In this document: positions 7,828 to 10,173 of the stretch, one piece after another
Layout of the letters: each line of letters begins with the position of its first letter
How positions within the stretch are numbered: the stretch's first letter is position 1
Assembly (NCBI GenBank): GCA_011049745.1
Contig: DRHE01000131.1
Location: 1-10,173 of the forward strand
Direction of reading: 5' to 3'
DNA length: 10,173 nt
Origin: Spirochaetales bacterium
GTDB taxonomy: Bacteria; Spirochaetota; Spirochaetia; SZUA-6; DRHE01
Program-made: the position numbers and the translations under genes
The notes under the pieces: model-generated
The model's database searches: none
Told to the model about the DNA's origin: nothing
The model's input: the letters and a program-made list of their open reading frames with translations, nothing else

Positions 7828-8844
7828 CAGTAGAGTTTCCGCATTAAGAATTGCAGCTCCGGCTGCTCCCCGTACAGTGTTATGACCCATAATAACCATC
7901 TTAATATCAAATACAGGGCAGGGGCGAATTCGGCCTATACAGGTGGACATACCACGGTTCAACCAGATATCCCTTGCCGGCTGGGGGCGGTCCTCTTCTT
8001 CAAAGACGAGTAAAGGCTGTGCCGGAGCAAAGGGCAATCCCATTTCCTGGGGAAGACCTTGAAATTCCCTTAAGACCTGTTTCACCTCTTCCACTTCAGC
8101 CTTATCTTTTAGCTTAATGGAAAGGGTTTCAGTATGACCGTCAAAAACCGGGACCCGGTTGCATTGGGCGCTGATTTGAAAATCAGCGGGAATGATGCGG
8201 TTATTGTCAAGTTTTCCCAGTATCTTTAAGGGTTCTATCTCCATCTTCTCTTCTTCACCGCCGATGTGGGGGATAACATTGCCCAGGATATCCATAGAAG
8301 GAACACCGGGATAACCGGCGCCGGAGATTGCCTGCAGAGTGGTAACCTGAACGGCTTCAATTCCGAACTCAGTATAGAGGGGGGCCAGGGCCATGGTCAG
8401 GAACATTGTTGAACAATTTGAATTGGTAATAATCGCCCCTTTATATTTCTGGGTTTTAATAATTTCAAAATGGTCATGATTGATCTCGGGTATGATCAGG
8501 GGGACATCTTCATCCATGCGGTGGTTCTTTGAATTGCTGATTACAAAATGGCCCTGGTCAGCGTAAGCTTCCTCCACCGGACCGGCTATCGATGAATCCA
8601 AGCCGGAAAAAAGCAGGAGACTGAGTAGTTTTTGATCAGTGCTTTTGACCATTAACCGGCCGATATGTTCAGGCACCGGTGTATCCTGCTTCCAGCGGCA
8701 GGCTTCGCGGTATAATTTTCCTGCTGATCGTGATGATGCCACCAACTCCGTGATCTCGAAGAAGGGATGATCCTCAAGTAAAAGAATAAACTTCTGTCCC
8801 ACAGTACCGGTTGCGCCAAGAATGGCAACGGGAATTCTTTCCAT
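7807..8844 (-). CDS. asd: Aspartate-semialdehyde dehydrogenase (fungal/archaeal-type)
   Basis: Enzyme of 345 residues that reduces L-aspartyl-4-phosphate with NADPH to aspartate-4-semialdehyde, the branch point to lysine/DAP, threonine and methionine. Visible are the Rossmann loop GATGTVG (residues 10-16), the SSRSAG cofactor region, the catalytic Cys at 144 in [24 protein letters not shown] with the conserved Gln at 171, and [14 protein letters not shown] with the catalytic-type His at 237. The SGAGYPG and [10 protein letters not shown] forms match the branch found in archaea, fungi and some bacteria (including spirochaetes) rather than the classical E. coli type. I chose the ATG at 8844, not the in-frame ATG at 8856: the sequence between them holds GGAGG (8854-8850) five bases before the inner ATG, and the outer ATG has no binding site. 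The leader contains a lysine riboswitch. A dapL-like gene follows after 39 bases. The last codons form a stem-loop. Confidence 0.93.
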   Translation of the reverse strand: MERIPVAILGATGTVGQKFILLLEDHPFFEITELVASSRSAGKLYREACRWKQDTPVPEHIGRLMVKSTDQKLLSLLLFSGLDSSIAGPVEEAYADQGHFVISNSKNHRMDEDVPLIIPEINHDHFEIIKTQKYKGAIITNSNCSTMFLTMALAPLYTEFGIEAVQVTTLQAISGAGYPGVPSMDILGNVIPHIGGEEEKMEIEPLKILGKLDNNRIIPADFQISAQCNRVPVFDGHTETLSIKLKDKAEVEEVKQVLREFQGLPQEMGLPFAPAQPLLVFEEEDRPQPARDIWLNRGMSTCIGRIRPCPVFDIKMVIMGHNTVRGAAGAAILNAETLLKKGYLS

Positions 8845-8849
8845 GTTTT

Positions 8850-8854
8850 CCTCC
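8850..8854 (-). promoter_or_regulatory. Ribosome binding site deciding the asd start
   Basis: Minus-strand GGAGG lies five bases before the ATG at 8844. It is partly complementary to TCCTC at 8893-8889 downstream of the lysine aptamer, so it may be masked in one riboswitch state. Confidence 0.8.
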
Positions 8855-8859
8855 ATTTT

Positions 8860-8918
8860 AAAAAAAATGTGTGGATCTTTAAGCTATAGAGGAGTTATTA
8901 CGATAAATAGCTCTCCAC
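8860..8918 (-). promoter_or_regulatory. Expression platform of the lysine riboswitch
   Basis: Downstream of the aptamer core, GTGGA (8918-8914) and AGCTAT (8912-8907) can pair with ATAGCT (8887-8882) and TCCAC (8875-8871). This gives a two-part stem with an asymmetric internal loop and a 19-base apical region, followed by ACA and a run of eight T (8867-8860). It looks like an intrinsic terminator, but its 5' arm overlaps the P1 and P5 strands of the aptamer, so the two structures exclude each other. TCCTC (8893-8889) can instead mask the asd GGAGGA. Which of these is the OFF state is unclear. Confidence 0.6.
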
Positions 8919-9074
8919 CATAAATGGTGACAGTCCCAGGGATTTAGCCCTGGCAACCAGGTAATGGACGGAATAGGGCGCCCATTCCTTCGGCGGCAAA
9001 ACCCTTTTTCATACCGTTGCAGAAGCCCTTTCCATCCCGGCTGGTATGATACTTATGATTGCCGCGCCTCTATT
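8906..9074 (-). ncRNA. Lysine riboswitch (L-box) aptamer upstream of asd
   Basis: The minus-strand leader of asd matches the L-box from end to end. P1 is AATAG (9074-9070) with CTATT (8910-8906). After it come the conserved AGAGGCGCGG and, at the loop-E position, AAGTAT. P2 is GCGGCAA (9065-9059) with TTGCCGC (8999-8993), extended by CATACC (9048-9043) with GGTATG (9015-9010). The core GCCGCCGAAGG follows. P3 is GGAAT/ATTCC (8988-8984, 8974-8970), with a GGGCGCCC loop suited to kissing the P2 loop. P4 is CCAGGG/CCCTGG (8953-8948, 8941-8936). GGGACTGTCACC leads into P5, CACCAT/ATGGTG (8929-8924, 8921-8916), then GGAGAGCTATT closes P1. These are the known lysine-aptamer helices and junction bases. 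In this family lysine binding represses biosynthesis or uptake genes, which fits control of asd and dapL here. No protein-coding gene is supported on either strand within it. Confidence 0.93.
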
Positions 9075-9090
9075 GACCCTTTCAGAGGCA

Positions 9091-9119
9091 TAAATAACAC
9101 ATTGCCGGAGAATTGTCAA
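9091..9119 (-). promoter_or_regulatory. Promoter for the lysine riboswitch-asd-dapL transcript
   Basis: Minus-strand TTGACA (9119-9114) is a perfect -35. Seventeen bases on is TATTTA (9096-9091), a poor -10. Transcription would start near 9084, about ten bases before the aptamer P1 helix, giving a leader of about 240 bases. The -35 and its position just upstream of the aptamer are the main support; the exact -10 register is uncertain. Confidence 0.6.
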
Positions 9120-9161
9120 CTATTGAAATTTGAGTTGTGCAGATTCGCTCCAAATGGCGTG

Positions 9162-9189
9162 TTGAAATTTATGGCGGAAAAGGCATAAT
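9162..9189 (+). promoter_or_regulatory. Possible promoter of the KPR-like gene, close to its ATG
   Basis: TTGAAA (9162-9167) and CATAAT (9184-9189) are 16 bases apart, five of six matches each to the sigma-70 boxes. The -10 ends six bases before the ATG at 9196, so the transcript would begin at or next to the start codon. It diverges from the riboswitch promoter. Confidence 0.45.
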
Positions 9190-9195
9190 TAAATA

Positions 9196-10173
9196 ATGGC
9201 AAAAAAATTAAAGATCCAGGTTATCGGCTCCGGGGCAATCGGCTCACTGCTCGGTGGTCTTTTGGCGGCTAAAAATCACCAGGTAGCTTTTATCAGTAAT
9301 GAACAGGTTCTTAAAACTCCGGAGTACTTGAGTCTGCGTATTATACTTCCCGGTAACTTTCTAAATATAAAAATATTTCTGAGAAGGCCAGGGGAAGAGG
9401 CTGATCTATTGATTGTTGCCCTGAAGAGGTTCCATCTTAAGAACCTGACTAAAGAGTTTTTCGCTGATTTCAAGCTCGCTCCAGGAGGAAAAATATTATT
9501 TATAAACAGTGATCTCTCCCGCATAAGGAGCCTCGTTCCTGATGGAGTGAAGCGGGGAGTAGCTCTGACCCTGCTGAATGCAGTACAGTTTGAAGCCGGG
9601 GAAGTTGAGCTCTGTTCAAAGCGCTCACTCTTGCTTATCGAAAGGGATAAGGAGCTTAAGAAAGTCATGAATGAGCTGCGGAGCTATGGGTTGGAAATAA
9701 AGGAAAGCGATGATATAGAGTCCTCTGCCAATTCATTTTTTATCCTGCAGTTGCTCAACCTGCCCGTAGCCATGTGCAACACAACACTTAACCATTTTCT
9801 CTCTTACAAAGCAGGGCGCGAAGTGGCGGTAAAGCTCCTGCAGGAGGGTGTGGCCGCCATGATGCGCAGCGGCAGGAAATTAATGGCGCTCCCACTCATG
9901 GATCCTCAGGAGTTATTGAAAAGTCTGCAGAAACGTGGTAATGATTTTGATGTTTATCGTTTTCCTCCTGATCGCTGTTACAACACCATACTTCAGTCAA
10001 TCATCAGAAATAAGATGACCGAGACTAAGGAAATAAACGGGCAACTGGTTAAAATGGCCGGCGGAGCAGGAGTAAATCCTTTATGGAATTGGCGCCTTAC
10101 CCAGAAACTATCCCGGGTACAGAGGGTAGGGTTCTATAGCACGCCAATTGATCTATTTAAAGCGTTAAAATAA
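9196..10173 (+). CDS. Ketopantoate reductase-like (ApbA/PanE family) protein with an altered active site
   Basis: Complete protein of 325 residues, with its stop at the last bases of the window. The N-terminus KIQVIGSGAIGSLLGGLLAA is a Rossmann NADP-binding strand-loop-helix with GxGxxG at 11-16. Next are ADLLIVALKRFHLKN (the usual DLVIVAVKxxQ region), ILFINSD at 100-106 (Asn104 where the family has xxNG), and a helical C-terminal domain with a family-like TExxEING (T275, E276) and GVNPLWN near the end. Authentic KPR reduces 2-dehydropantoate to pantoate for coenzyme A synthesis. The segment that normally carries the catalytic Lys (family form WxKLxxN) is here SANSFFILQLLNLPVAMCN, with no lysine between residues 172 and 204. 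Activity as PanE is therefore doubtful; a related reductase or a non-catalytic paralogue is possible. A stop codon two codons upstream limits the start to 9196. The Shine-Dalgarno is poor (AAAAGG, about 12 bases away). It is divergent from asd. Confidence 0.75.
   Translation: MAKKLKIQVIGSGAIGSLLGGLLAAKNHQVAFISNEQVLKTPEYLSLRIILPGNFLNIKIFLRRPGEEADLLIVALKRFHLKNLTKEFFADFKLAPGGKILFINSDLSRIRSLVPDGVKRGVALTLLNAVQFEAGEVELCSKRSLLLIERDKELKKVMNELRSYGLEIKESDDIESSANSFFILQLLNLPVAMCNTTLNHFLSYKAGREVAVKLLQEGVAAMMRSGRKLMALPLMDPQELLKSLQKRGNDFDVYRFPPDRCYNTILQSIIRNKMTETKEINGQLVKMAGGAGVNPLWNWRLTQKLSRVQRVGFYSTPIDLFKALK

Noticed and set aside
8964..9188. Plus-strand open frame of 74 codons
   Set aside because: It is antisense to the lysine riboswitch and its promoter. 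The conserved aptamer bases explain the sequence, the peptide shows no domain, and there is no binding site.

Overview
The window is a densely packed, moderately AT-rich bacterial chromosome segment. It holds nine protein genes in two converging blocks plus a divergent gene at the right edge. The strongest non-coding feature is a lysine (L-box) riboswitch on the minus strand, in the leader of asd. No mobile element, tRNA, rRNA or CRISPR array was seen. The gene content suggests a Gram-negative-type or deeply branching anaerobe. A soluble NtrB/NtrC-like pair with a sigma-54 activator, a chemotaxis transducer, a fungal/archaeal-type aspartate-semialdehyde dehydrogenase, a DapL-type aminotransferase and a small orphan J-protein together would fit Spirochaetota. 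A clostridial-grade Firmicute is not excluded, and the lysine riboswitch is typical of that group. The taxonomic call is inference only.

Left block, plus strand, 1-4875: the 3' part of holB (clamp-loader delta'), a soluble PAS sensor histidine kinase, a sigma-54-dependent response regulator and a membrane methyl-accepting chemotaxis-type transducer. The first three are joined by 4-base ATGA overlaps and the transducer follows after 12 bases, so this looks like one operon. It ends exactly where the opposing block ends: the two stop codons abut with no base between them.

Right block, minus strand, 9119 down to 4876: a promoter, the lysine riboswitch, asd, a dapL-like aminotransferase, a small J-domain gene and a WecA/TagO-type polyprenyl-phosphate sugar-phosphate transferase. 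Asd makes the aspartate semialdehyde that feeds DAP/lysine synthesis and DapL makes LL-DAP, so end-product control by a lysine riboswitch is coherent. A hairpin overlaps the asd stop codon and may tune dapL expression. The transferase has its own near-consensus promoter, whose -35 box overlaps the stop codon of the J-domain gene.

Right edge, plus strand, 9196-10173: a complete ketopantoate-reductase-like gene, divergent from asd. It keeps the nucleotide-binding loop and the catalytic-type Glu but lacks the usual active-site Lys, so its activity is uncertain.

No wholly new system was found. The points most worth a second look are the riboswitch expression platform, whose visible pairings do not give the expected polarity in a simple way, the altered active site of the KPR-like protein, the hairpin at the asd stop, and possible leaderless starts.
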